Source: Scandinavium ludwigii_A (GTDB lineage: Bacteria; Pseudomonadota; Gammaproteobacteria; Enterobacterales; Enterobacteriaceae). Taken from it: 64,000 nt of DNA. This document shows positions 16,731 to 25,006 of the stretch, piece by piece. Within the stretch, counting starts at the first letter, position 1, and every line of letters begins with the position of its first letter. The position numbers and the translations under genes are program-made. The stretch covers positions 2,356,001 to 2,420,000 of the forward strand of contig CP191518.1 in the NCBI GenBank assembly GCA_050516505.1, given 5' to 3'. The notes under the pieces are model-generated. The model did not search any database, had not been told where the DNA came from, and saw only the letters and a program-made list of their open reading frames with translations.

Positions 16731-17634
16731 GGGCAGCCTCCGGGGTTGGTGTGGCGGTAGAGACCGAACCGCGGCTGCGGTTGCTGTTCACGGCCGAACG
16801 GCGTTCGCTTTTCGCCAGCGCCCGTTCAACCAAATACTGAATGGCGGAGAGGAAACTGGTGATCACCAGGTACCACACTGCGCCCACCATCAGCAGCGGA
16901 ATGACTTCCTGCGTACGGTTGTAGATCATCTGGATGGTGTAAAACAGTTCCGGCATCGCCAGCACGTAAACCATCGCGGTGCCCTTCGCGAGGCTGATGA
17001 TTTCGTTGAAACCGGACGGTAAAATGGTACGCAGCGCCTGCGGTAAAATGATGCGTAGCGTGCGTCTCCAGGCGGGTAAACCGAGCGCCGACGCCGCTTC
17101 ATACTGCCCGTGATCGACCCCAAGAAAACCGCCGCGAATGATTTCCGCCGTGTAGGCGCTCTGCACCAGCGTCAGACCCACTACCGCCGTCGAAAACTGT
17201 CCGAGCACGTTAATCGTCTGGTAACTGGCCCACGTAATTCCGGTAAACGGAATGCCGACCGACAACGTGTCGTAGAGATACGAAAAGTTGTACAGCACGA
17301 TCAGCACCACGATCAGCGGCAAAGAGCGGAATAGCCAGATGTATGCCCACGCCAGGCTGCTGAGCAACCACGAGGACGACAAACGGCACAGCGCCAGCAG
17401 GCCACCAAAAATCACGCTGAGCACCGTGCCAAGCAGCGTTAACAGCAGCGTTTGCCCGAGCCCCTCCAGAATCACCGGGTCGAAGAACCAGCGGGCAAAT
17501 ACGGCCCATTCCCAGCGCGGGTTAAAGGCCACCGACTGCACCACAATGGCCAGTACCAGCAGCGCCACGCCCGCCCCGACGATGCGCAGCGGATAACGCG
17601 CGGGCACCACTTTGATGGTTTCGTTGCTCTTCAT
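16714..17634 (-). CDS. Amino-acid ABC transporter permease
   Basis: This roughly 306-residue inner-membrane permease is of the His/Glu/Gln/Arg family. Hydrophobic segments begin near residue 20, and the EAA loop is seen in YEAASALGLPAWRRTLRIILPQA (core EAASALGLP). I use the ATG at 17634 because GAGGA is six bases upstream; a GTG two codons earlier would sit directly on that site. The tail after about residue 280 is hydrophilic and longer than usual. Only one permease gene is present, so it would form a homodimer, unlike the two-permease TcyLM system of Bacillus. Confidence 0.9.
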   Translation of the reverse strand: MKSNETIKVVPARYPLRIVGAGVALLVLAIVVQSVAFNPRWEWAVFARWFFDPVILEGLGQTLLLTLLGTVLSVIFGGLLALCRLSSSWLLSSLAWAYIWLFRSLPLIVVLIVLYNFSYLYDTLSVGIPFTGITWASYQTINVLGQFSTAVVGLTLVQSAYTAEIIRGGFLGVDHGQYEAASALGLPAWRRTLRIILPQALRTILPSGFNEIISLAKGTAMVYVLAMPELFYTIQMIYNRTQEVIPLLMVGAVWYLVITSFLSAIQYLVERALAKSERRSAVNSNRSRGSVSTATPTPEAAHAQLS

Positions 17635-17643
17635 CGTCACTCC

Positions 17644-18153
17644 TCAGGCACTTTTGCTGAGCACCGGCAACGCCAGCGCTTTGGTGAACCGAAGCCGACC
17701 GTCAAACGGCGGACGGCTGTACTCTTCCGGGTCGCGCGCGAGATCGAACTGCGGCTGGTATCCTTGGCTGAGATACAAACGCACCGCTTCCGGCTGGCGA
17801 AAACCGGTGGTCAGATACGTCTGCACGTAGCCCGCGAGCTGCGCGCGCCGTTCCAGTTCAGCCACCACCCGCCCGGCAAGCCCTTGCTGACGCAGCGATT
17901 TATCGGTCCAGATGCGCTTAATTTCCGCCGTTTGGGTGTCATAAGGTTTGTACGCCCCGGTGGCGATGATCGCACCGTCGCGCTCCAGCACAATGAACAG
18001 CCCCTGCGGCGCGAGATACCACTCGGTCAGCTCCACCTCTGCATCACGCGAAAAGTAATCGCCGTAGCGCGCGGCATATTCTGCGAACAGGCCGTCTAAA
18101 ATAGGCTCCAGTTCGGCATCTTCCGGGGAAACATCACGAAAGCGTTCAGTCAT
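17644..18153 (-). CDS. GNAT N-acetyltransferase (SnaA/YxeL-like)
   Basis: This 169-residue GNAT protein has the acetyl-CoA-binding motif in RIWTDKSLRQQGLAGRVV (Q/RxxGxA pattern: RQQGLAG) and a family ending TGFRQPEAVRLYLSQGY. In the Bacillus ytmI and yxe operons the acetyltransferase caps the amino group of S-modified cysteines before a flavin monooxygenase and a deacylase release cysteine. The same neighbours are present here, so I infer that role. It lies between the binding-protein pseudogene and the permease with about 10-bp spacers. Confidence 0.8.
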   Translation of the reverse strand: MTERFRDVSPEDAELEPILDGLFAEYAARYGDYFSRDAEVELTEWYLAPQGLFIVLERDGAIIATGAYKPYDTQTAEIKRIWTDKSLRQQGLAGRVVAELERRAQLAGYVQTYLTTGFRQPEAVRLYLSQGYQPQFDLARDPEEYSRPPFDGRLRFTKALALPVLSKSA

Positions 18154-18164
18154 GGTGAGGCTCC

Positions 18165-19097
18165 TCAGTCGCCGAGTCCGGCAGGGTTGAGTTCAGATTG
18201 CGGAATGCGCTCTACGCCTTCGCCCCAGCGGTTCAGCACTTTATCGTAGTCACCGTTCTGGATGACGCCGTTCAGCGCGGTTTGTACCGGTTCAGCTAAA
18301 CCGCTGCCTTTTTTCAGCGTCACGGCGATGTGCGCCGCCTTCGGCCATCCGCCGTCCACGCTGCCGACCAATTGCGTTTTTCCATTCAGTGCGGCTTTCC
18401 ACGCGCCAATCACGTTCGGGCCAAAAAAGGCATCGGCGCGTCCAGACTGCAGCGCCAGGGTTTGCGCCGCATCGTCTTTGGTATAAACCGGGATAAACGG
18501 TTTTAAGCCCTTTTTGACGTTTTCCGCGTTCCATGCCAGCAGGATGGCTTCCTGATTGGTACCGGAGCCGACAATAATCCGCAATCCGGCGATATCTTCT
18601 GCTTTCTCAATCTTGCCAATTGAGCTGCCCGATTTGACGTAGAAGCCCAGTGAATCCTTACGATAGGTGGCGAAATCGAATTTCTCTTTACGCTCTTTGG
18701 TCACCGTAATATTGCTGACCGCGGCATCATATTTTCCCGACGCCACGCCGAGCGGCCAGTCTTCCTAGGAGGTCACCACCACGTTGAGCTGCAGCCCGAG
18801 ACTGTCGGCGACCAGACGGGCGATATCCACCTCACTGCCAAGCAGGGTTTTGTTGTCATCGGAAAACACGGTCAGCGGAGGCTGATTCAAGCCCGCCACT
18901 GCAACGGTGAATTTACCCGCGACTGCCGGTTTAAAGCCCGCGGGCAATTGCGCGATCGCCGACGGATTCTTGTCGGTATTCACCGGCGTTTTATTGGCCT
19001 CGACGCTGACGCCGGTGCCGTTAATCGTGACGTCACTGGCCTGCGCCAGCCCGGAAAATGCCAGCGCGATAGCCAGCAGCAATGATGATTTTTGCAT
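18165..19097 (-). pseudogene. Amino-acid ABC binding protein, interrupted by a TAG stop
   Basis: The reading frame is intact over the whole length except for one TAG at 18765-18767, codon 111. The paralogue at 15058-15957 reads AWEDWPLG at this place; here it reads S-stop-EDWPLG, so the lost codon is a tryptophan TGG changed to TAG by one base. The N-terminal part has a signal peptide (LALAFSGLAQA) and GSEVDIARLVADSLG; the C-terminal part has FDFATYRKDSLGF and ends LNPAGLGD. No frameshift or other damage is visible, so the lesion is recent, or a sequencing error. An internal ATG at 18746 could restart but would give no export signal. Confidence 0.88.
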
Positions 19098-19137
19098 GGT
19101 GAAGTCTCTCTTATTGTTCTGTGAACAGTTCTGGCGA

Positions 19138-20451
19138 TTATTGTGTGAACTGATTAACGGGCAGTGTCAGCCCGAGACTTTCGCGAAGTGTGGTGCCCGG
19201 GTAGTCCTGACGGAACAGCCCGCGCGCCTGCAACAGCGGCACGACGCGGTCAACAAAGCGCGGGAAGGTATCCGGCGTGCCGCCCTGAATGATGAAACCG
19301 TCGGCGGCGTGGCTGTCGAACCACAGCTGTAAGCCGTCGGCGACCTCCTCCGGCGTGCCGGAAAAGCGTGGGCGCGGACTGGCCGCTTCCAGCGCCACCT
19401 GTCGCAGGGTTAATCCGCGCACGTGTGCATTGCGTTTGATTTCATCGGTGGTGCTGCGGAAACTGTTCTGCCCGAGGTCACCGAGTTCTGGGAAAGGTTC
19501 ATCCAGCGGATATTGGCTGAAATCGTGATGCTCGAAATAACGCCCGAGATAATTCAACGCATCGTCCACTGACACCAGTGCGGCGGTGGTCTGATACTGC
19601 TGCTCTACATCGTCGGCATCGTCCCCGACAATCACGCTCACGCCCTGGAAAATATGCAGTTCATCAGCCCGACGACCGTGAACTTCAAGCTGGCTTTTCA
19701 CATCGCGATAAAAATCCTGCGCTTCTGCCAGAGATTCATGATGCGTGAAAATAGCGTCGGCGTGGGTGGCGGCTAATTTCTTGCCGTCATCCGAGGCACC
19801 CGCCTGGAATATAATCGGTCTGCCCTGCGGCGTGCGGCCAATATTCAGCGGCCCGGCGACCTGGAAAAAATCACCGCGATGATCGAGAGTATGCAGTTTT
19901 GCCGCATCGAAGAATTGCCCGCTGGTTTTGTTACGCACAAACGCATCGTCTTCCCAGGAATCCCATAGCCCTTTCACCACCTGCAAATATTCATCGGCAA
20001 TGCGATAGCGCAGCGCGTGCTCGGGATGCTGCGCACGGGAAAAGTTCTTCGCTGAACCTTCCAGCGGCGACGTCACCACGTTCCAGCCCGCACGGCCGTT
20101 GCTCAGATGGTCGAGGCTCGCGAACTGACGGGCGGTAATAAACGGCTCGCTGTAAGACGTCGACAGCGTACCGACCAGGCCGAGGTGCTGCGTCACACTC
20201 GCCAGCGCCGATAAGACGGTCAACGGCTCGAAGCGATTTAAAAAATGAGGGATCGACTTTTCGTTGATATACAGCCCGTCGGCAACAAAAATAAAGTCTA
20301 GCTTGCCCTGCTCCGCTTTTAACGCCGTCTGTTTCACAAACTCAAAATTAATACTGGCGTCGGCCTGCGCCGCCGGATGGCGCCAGGCAGACATATTTCC
20401 CGACGCACCGTGTAATATCGTGCCAAGCCGTAATTGCCGTGCTGTAGACAT
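19138..20451 (-). CDS. FMN-dependent monooxygenase, NtaA/SnaA/DszA family (CmoJ/YxeK-like)
   Basis: This 437-residue protein matches the NtaA/SnaA/DszA flavin monooxygenase family: FIFVADGLYINEKS near residue 52, LSTSYSEPFITARQFASLDHLS (core SEPFITARQFA), GRAGWNVVTS near 117 and IFQAGASDDGKKLAA near 215. These enzymes use FMNH2 made by a separate reductase and oxygen. In Bacillus, YtnJ and YxeK oxidise N-acetylated S-substituted cysteines. With the GNAT, amidohydrolase and transporter genes alongside, the same pathway is the best inference. It is the third gene of the operon. Confidence 0.85.
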   Translation of the reverse strand: MSTARQLRLGTILHGASGNMSAWRHPAAQADASINFEFVKQTALKAEQGKLDFIFVADGLYINEKSIPHFLNRFEPLTVLSALASVTQHLGLVGTLSTSYSEPFITARQFASLDHLSNGRAGWNVVTSPLEGSAKNFSRAQHPEHALRYRIADEYLQVVKGLWDSWEDDAFVRNKTSGQFFDAAKLHTLDHRGDFFQVAGPLNIGRTPQGRPIIFQAGASDDGKKLAATHADAIFTHHESLAEAQDFYRDVKSQLEVHGRRADELHIFQGVSVIVGDDADDVEQQYQTTAALVSVDDALNYLGRYFEHHDFSQYPLDEPFPELGDLGQNSFRSTTDEIKRNAHVRGLTLRQVALEAASPRPRFSGTPEEVADGLQLWFDSHAADGFIIQGGTPDTFPRFVDRVVPLLQARGLFRQDYPGTTLRESLGLTLPVNQFTQ

Positions 20452-20493
20452 AATGACCCCTTACCCTGCCGGTAATATAAATTGAGAATGAAA

Positions 20494-21615
20494 TTAAAGG
20501 TGCTGTAAGGCTTTTTCTGCCAGCGTTGCGAAATAGTGCGCCGCCGGAGCGATCAGTTTTTCATCCGGATTAAACGCCGGATGGTGCAAGCCAAATTCAC
20601 TGGCGCTGCCGATACTGACGAAGGCACCGGGCGTCTGCTGTAAATACACCGCAAAATCCTCACCCCCCATGTGTAAATCGGCGGTGGCCGTGTGATAACC
20701 CACCTCGTCGGCCACGGTGGTGGCAAATTCGGCCCATTCGGCGGTATTCACCAAGGCAGTAGGCCCCGCGTGCCAGATAACGTCGATTTGCGATCGGAAC
20801 GCGCCTGCAAACCCGGCGGCAATTTCGCTCACTCGTGCTTTAACCTGCTGCTGAACGTCGGTGCGATGGGTGCGCAGCGTACCTTCCAGCTCGACGTTTT
20901 CTGGCAGTACGTTCCAGGTATTCCCGCCCTGAATGCGTGTCACGCTCAGCACCAACGAATCCAGAGTGTTGACCTCGCGGCTGGCAACGCTTTGCAGCGC
21001 GTTCACCAACTGGCTGGCGAGCAGGATCGCATCCTGTCCTTCATGAGGGCGGGCTGCGTGGGCGCCCTTTCCGTGCACCCGCACCACGAAACGATCTACG
21101 TTGGCGTAGAACGCCCCGCCGCGGGTGGCAAAGGCGCCCACCGGCAGCCCAGGTTCGTTATGCATACCGAATATGGCGGAAACACCTTCCAGCGCACCGG
21201 CGCGGATCAGCGTTTTTGCGCCACCAAAACTCTCTTCGGCAGGCTGAAACAGAATACGGACTCGCCCCGGTAACGCCGCTTCGCGGGCTTTGAGCAGCAG
21301 CGCCGCACCCAGCATCACGCTAGTGTGAACATCATGTCCGCAGGCGTGCATCACCCCGGCGTTTTGCGAACGGAACGCCACGTCGGCGGCTTCTTCAATC
21401 GGGAGCGCGTCGATGTCTGCACGCAGCGCTATCACTTTTTCGCCCTGCCCAACCTCAACCACCACGCCGGTTTTCAATGCATACGGCAGAATCGACAGCC
21501 CGGCACTTTGCAGCCAGTCGCGTATGCGCGCAGTGGTCGTCACCTCCTGCAAAGACAACTCCGGGAACTGATGTAGCTCGCGCCGCCAGGTAATCAGCTG
21601 TTGTTCAAAGCTCAT
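20494..21615 (-). CDS. M20-family amidohydrolase/deacetylase (YtnL/YxeP-like)
   Basis: This 373-residue M20D-type metallohydrolase resembles N-acyl amino acid deacylases. Metal residues are visible in MHACGHDVHT near residue 97 (cysteine and histidines), FQPAEESFGGA near 135, FGMHNEPG near 160 and the C-terminal GLHHPAFNPDEKL. The lid domain lies at about 180-300. In ytmI/yxe-type operons this enzyme removes the N-acetyl group at the end of the salvage route and frees cysteine. The start overlaps the stop of the luciferase-like gene (ATGA). Confidence 0.87.
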   Translation of the reverse strand: MSFEQQLITWRRELHQFPELSLQEVTTTARIRDWLQSAGLSILPYALKTGVVVEVGQGEKVIALRADIDALPIEEAADVAFRSQNAGVMHACGHDVHTSVMLGAALLLKAREAALPGRVRILFQPAEESFGGAKTLIRAGALEGVSAIFGMHNEPGLPVGAFATRGGAFYANVDRFVVRVHGKGAHAARPHEGQDAILLASQLVNALQSVASREVNTLDSLVLSVTRIQGGNTWNVLPENVELEGTLRTHRTDVQQQVKARVSEIAAGFAGAFRSQIDVIWHAGPTALVNTAEWAEFATTVADEVGYHTATADLHMGGEDFAVYLQQTPGAFVSIGSASEFGLHHPAFNPDEKLIAPAAHYFATLAEKALQHL

Positions 21616-22613
21616 GACAGCACCTCCGCACGGTTAAGCTCTTCGGCCAGAAGGCGCAAGGACGCCAGGCGGGATGCGCCTTCTGTCACCGGCGTGTCGA
21701 TAATAAATTCGTCGATGCCAAAGGTGTGATGCAGCGTATCGAGCTGGTCATGGACCTGACGCGCGGTGCCGGCAATCACCGCCGATTCGCGGCGCACAAT
21801 TTCCACTGCCGGGCTGCCCGCCTGGTGGGCAAATGCGTCGGCCTGCTGCTGGCTGGCCACCGACACGCGCTGACCGTTTTCCAGGCGCACACCCCAGACT
21901 TCCACCTGCGCAGCCAGCTTCGCGGCCTGTGTCGCATCCGCCGCAACAATCACCTGTACGGCAACTATCGCATCTCGCAGGCTGCGGTCGCGCCAGCGGG
22001 TCAGCACGTCACGCAGCAAATTCTTGTCACCGTTGAGGTGTGCCGCAAAAACAAAGTTCCAGTCCAGTCGGGCGGCCAGCTCTGCACTTTCGAGACTCGC
22101 ACCCAGCAGGAAACCGTCTGGACGCTGCGGTGGGATCGGCGTCGCCAGTACCGCATCGGCGCTTTCCGCACGCGTCAGCGATAACCAGTTGTCCAGTTGC
22201 GCGAGCTGATCAGCGAACGTGCCCTTCTGCTGCGGATCGACACCCTGCTGCAACGCGCGAGTCGAGTGCGGCAGGCCGCCTGGCGCTTTTCCGACGCCAA
22301 GATCAACCCGCCCCGGAGCCAATGACGCCAGCAGATTGAAGTTTTCCGCCACTTTGTACGGGCTGTAGTGTTGCAGCATCACGCCACCGGACCCGATACG
22401 AATCCGGCTCGTCTGCCCGAGCAGCCAGCCAATGACCACCTCCGGCGACGGGCTCGCCAACTGCGGCGTATTGTGGTGCTCGGCAATCCATAAACGGTGA
22501 TAGCCCCAGGCATCAGCCTGTTGCGCCAGTGTTAAGGTGCGTGCCAGTGCCTGAGATGCGGTCTCGCCATCTGCCAGTGGGCTTTTATCCAGAATACTGA
22601 TTCGATAAGACAT
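21612..22613 (-). CDS. Luciferase-like flavin monooxygenase (YtmO/CmoO-like)
   Basis: This 333-residue LLM-class flavin protein begins MSYRISILDKSPL, the typical start of the YtmO/MsnO group, so I use the ATG at 22613; an in-frame ATG at 22646 adds 11 unlike residues and has no ribosome site. Further marks are RLWIAEHHNTPQLASPSPEV near 50, SGGVMLQHYSPYKVAENFNLL (core QHYSPYKVAE) and GRVDLGVGKAPGG. It is the first gene of the sulfur-salvage operon. The second oxygenase may act on a different S-substituent, as proposed in Bacillus. Substrate not readable from sequence. Confidence 0.85.
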   Translation of the reverse strand: MSYRISILDKSPLADGETASQALARTLTLAQQADAWGYHRLWIAEHHNTPQLASPSPEVVIGWLLGQTSRIRIGSGGVMLQHYSPYKVAENFNLLASLAPGRVDLGVGKAPGGLPHSTRALQQGVDPQQKGTFADQLAQLDNWLSLTRAESADAVLATPIPPQRPDGFLLGASLESAELAARLDWNFVFAAHLNGDKNLLRDVLTRWRDRSLRDAIVAVQVIVAADATQAAKLAAQVEVWGVRLENGQRVSVASQQQADAFAHQAGSPAVEIVRRESAVIAGTARQVHDQLDTLHHTFGIDEFIIDTPVTEGASRLASLRLLAEELNRAEVLS

Positions 22614-22711
22614 GTCGCAGGCTCTTGATGAGGAACATGTCTGCATTATTAGAAGGGGTTGACGCGTGTGAGAAACAATTTATTTACATTTGCTCAGCAC
22701 AAAATTAGATA

Positions 22712-23260
22712 TCAATGGTGGGTTGTTGCCCTCAATTTCGCAATAAGGGCGTCAGTATCGGCCTGATTTCGCAGTCTGACAAAGGTCAAACCAGCAAATT
22801 GCGGATCGTGCATATCTGCCAAATAACGCTGCCGATTTTTACGCCACGTTTTTAGCGTCCATAAAAGAATGGAGTCCCGGCTAAAAAACGAGCGTCTAAA
22901 AGTCTCGTGATTTCCGGTGCCTGGCCACAGTTCCTTTTGATTCCATGCCCGGGATAATGCTCTGCCGACGGCCTGACGTAGCGTACGCCAGAAGCCATAA
23001 TCCACCCATATAATCATCTCCACATTGCGCCATTTCACCGGTCGCGTGCGGTTATAATTTCCGTCAAGCACCCAGCTTTCACTGGCGGTCAGCACCTCTT
23101 CCAGTCGAGCAAACAGTTCATCGTCGGGTGTTCCCTGCCAATCTGGGCGCCAGAAAAGCGTATCCATTTCGATATAGGGTGCATTTAAGTACGTTGCCAG
23201 ACGGCGCGCGAGCGTGGATTTTCCCACACCGCTGGTGCCAACCACGTTTATTCTCATCAC
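22712..23260 (-). CDS. P-loop kinase-like protein (adenylate kinase-related)
   Basis: This 182-residue protein starts with a P-loop, GTSGVGKST, at about residues 8-16, followed by a region YIEMDTLFWRPDW and WVLDGNYNRTRPVKW that is typical of the FlaR/adenylate kinase-like NTPase group often labelled shikimate or adenylate kinase-like. The natural substrate is unknown. The second ATG (23257) is an equally good start. It stands alone between the sulfur operon and the cupin gene. Confidence 0.75.
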   Translation of the reverse strand: MMRINVVGTSGVGKSTLARRLATYLNAPYIEMDTLFWRPDWQGTPDDELFARLEEVLTASESWVLDGNYNRTRPVKWRNVEMIIWVDYGFWRTLRQAVGRALSRAWNQKELWPGTGNHETFRRSFFSRDSILLWTLKTWRKNRQRYLADMHDPQFAGLTFVRLRNQADTDALIAKLRATTHH

Positions 23261-23338
23261 TTCCGTCCTGGCGTCGAAATAGCAAATGCAGGGCTGAATT
23301 GACTCTCCAGCCCTGCATCAAAACAAGGACTCTTTCGT

Positions 23339-23737
23339 TTAACGTCCGGCGTATTCGTCGTCCGTGACTTTATCGAGCCAGGTCACCGGCGAGCCGTTTT
23401 CAGATTCAGCAATGGCGATATGCGTCATCGCCGTTTCTGAACTTGCGCCATGCCAGTGTTTCACGCCTGGCGGGATCCACGCGATATCCCCCTGGTTCAG
23501 CGCCTGCGCTTCCTGCCCCTCTTCCTGTAGCCAGCCGCGGCCCTGGGTGACAATCAGGGTTTGTCCTAACGGATGCGTATGCCATGCGGTGCGTGCGCCC
23601 GGCTCAAACGTGACCGTCGCCCCACCGACTTTTGCCGGGTCTGTTGCCTGAAACGGCGCGTCAATTCTGACCTTGCCGGTAAACCATTGCTCTGGTCCGG
23701 TAACGGACGGCTGTGAACCACTACGAATAATTTTCAT
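23339..23737 (-). CDS. Cupin-domain protein
   Basis: This 132-residue single-domain cupin has the two metal motifs: AWHTHPLGQTLIVTQGRGWLQ (histidines in HTHP) near residue 53 and GDIAWIPPGVKHWHGAS near 85-100. Such proteins include quercetinase-like and mandelonitrile-lyase-like enzymes. GAGGAAGT precedes the start. It is divergent from a LysR gene 105 bp away and is probably its target. Confidence 0.8.
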   Translation of the reverse strand: MKIIRSGSQPSVTGPEQWFTGKVRIDAPFQATDPAKVGGATVTFEPGARTAWHTHPLGQTLIVTQGRGWLQEEGQEAQALNQGDIAWIPPGVKHWHGASSETAMTHIAIAESENGSPVTWLDKVTDDEYAGR

Positions 23738-23842
23738 ACTTCCTCCTGGTTGATGTATTCAGCGTAGCGCGGATCGCCGTTGAGGATTAGACTGCATAAT
23801 GAGAATGGAACTATGAATCTGTTTCATGAATGAGGTAAACCG

Positions 23843-24733
23843 ATGCTGAAAGAAAATATTCACGACCTGCTCTCTTTTATGGTTGTGGCCCGTGAGCGCA
23901 GCTTTACCCGGGCCGCGGCGCAGCTTGGCGTTTCGCAATCGGCGCTCAGCCACGCGATGCGTAATCTGGAAGCGCGTCTCGACGTTCGTTTGCTGACTCG
24001 CACCACGCGCAGCGTCGCGCCGACGGATGCCGGAGAAAAACTGCTGACCCGCCTCGGTCCGCAGCTCCAGCAAATCGAAGAGGAACTGTTCACGCTGCAC
24101 GAAATGCGTGATAAACCGACCGGAAACATTCGCCTCACCGCTGGGGAACACGCGATGAATGCGCTGTTGTGGCCAGCGCTGGTGCCGTTTATGCAGCGTT
24201 ATCCGGAGATTAATATTGAAGTCACGGTCGATAACGGTCTGACGGACATCGTCGACGGGCGTTTCGATGCGGGTATTCGCCTCGGCGAGCAGGTGGCAAA
24301 AGATATGATCGCCGTGAAAATCGGCCTGGAAATGCGCATGGCGGTGGTCGCGTCGCCGGATTATGTCGAACGGTTTGGTACCCCACTCTCCCCGCGCGAG
24401 CTGGAACAACATCGCTGCATCAACATGCGTTTGCCAACGCGCGGAGGTCTGTATGCCTGGGAGTTTGAACAGGGTGAGCAGATTTTACGGGTGCGTGTCG
24501 AGGGCCAGGTGACGCTCAATACTTTGCCACAGCGTATCGATGCCGCGCTGGCCGGACTCGGGTTTGCCTACGTTCCGGAAGACGCCATTATTGACGCGGT
24601 TACATCAGGAAAACTGGTGAGAGTCCTCGAAGACTGGTGCCCGCCATTCCCCGGGTATTACCTCTACTACCCAGGAAGACGCCAGCACACGGCGGCATTT
24701 GCCTTGCTGATTGATGCGCTACGTCTGTCGTAA
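23843..24733 (+). CDS. LysR-family transcriptional regulator
   Basis: This 296-residue regulator has the N-terminal winged helix-turn-helix (FTRAAAQLGVSQSALSHAMRNLEARL, core AAAQLGVSQSALSHAM) at about residues 18-45 and an effector-binding domain from about 90. It resembles the DmlR/PgrR-like group that controls an adjacent divergent gene. GAGGTAAACC precedes the start. The divergent cupin gene is the likely target; the inducer is unknown. The 273 bp downstream, before ansP, hold no gene I can support. Confidence 0.88.
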   Translation: MLKENIHDLLSFMVVARERSFTRAAAQLGVSQSALSHAMRNLEARLDVRLLTRTTRSVAPTDAGEKLLTRLGPQLQQIEEELFTLHEMRDKPTGNIRLTAGEHAMNALLWPALVPFMQRYPEINIEVTVDNGLTDIVDGRFDAGIRLGEQVAKDMIAVKIGLEMRMAVVASPDYVERFGTPLSPRELEQHRCINMRLPTRGGLYAWEFEQGEQILRVRVEGQVTLNTLPQRIDAALAGLGFAYVPEDAIIDAVTSGKLVRVLEDWCPPFPGYYLYYPGRRQHTAAFALLIDALRLS

Positions 24734-25006
24734 CTGACTGGAATCCCACCCGATTAGTTATTCTGTTAGTTTCCGATTAATCAGCAGATCTGACCACACG
24801 AATTGTTTCAACGTCGGTCACTGGATCGGCGGGTATGTTTTGCGTCGCTAATCATTTGCGGGTAGGATGCAGCGCCATGTTTTGCCTTATCTCTGCATCA
24901 GAATCCTGAGAAAGGCAGCATTGTGTGCTGCTGCGCAATCGTTTACTCGCAGCGGGACTTTATTGGGCCCCAGATTGGGGTAAAGACAGGTAATCAGGAT
25001 ACATTG

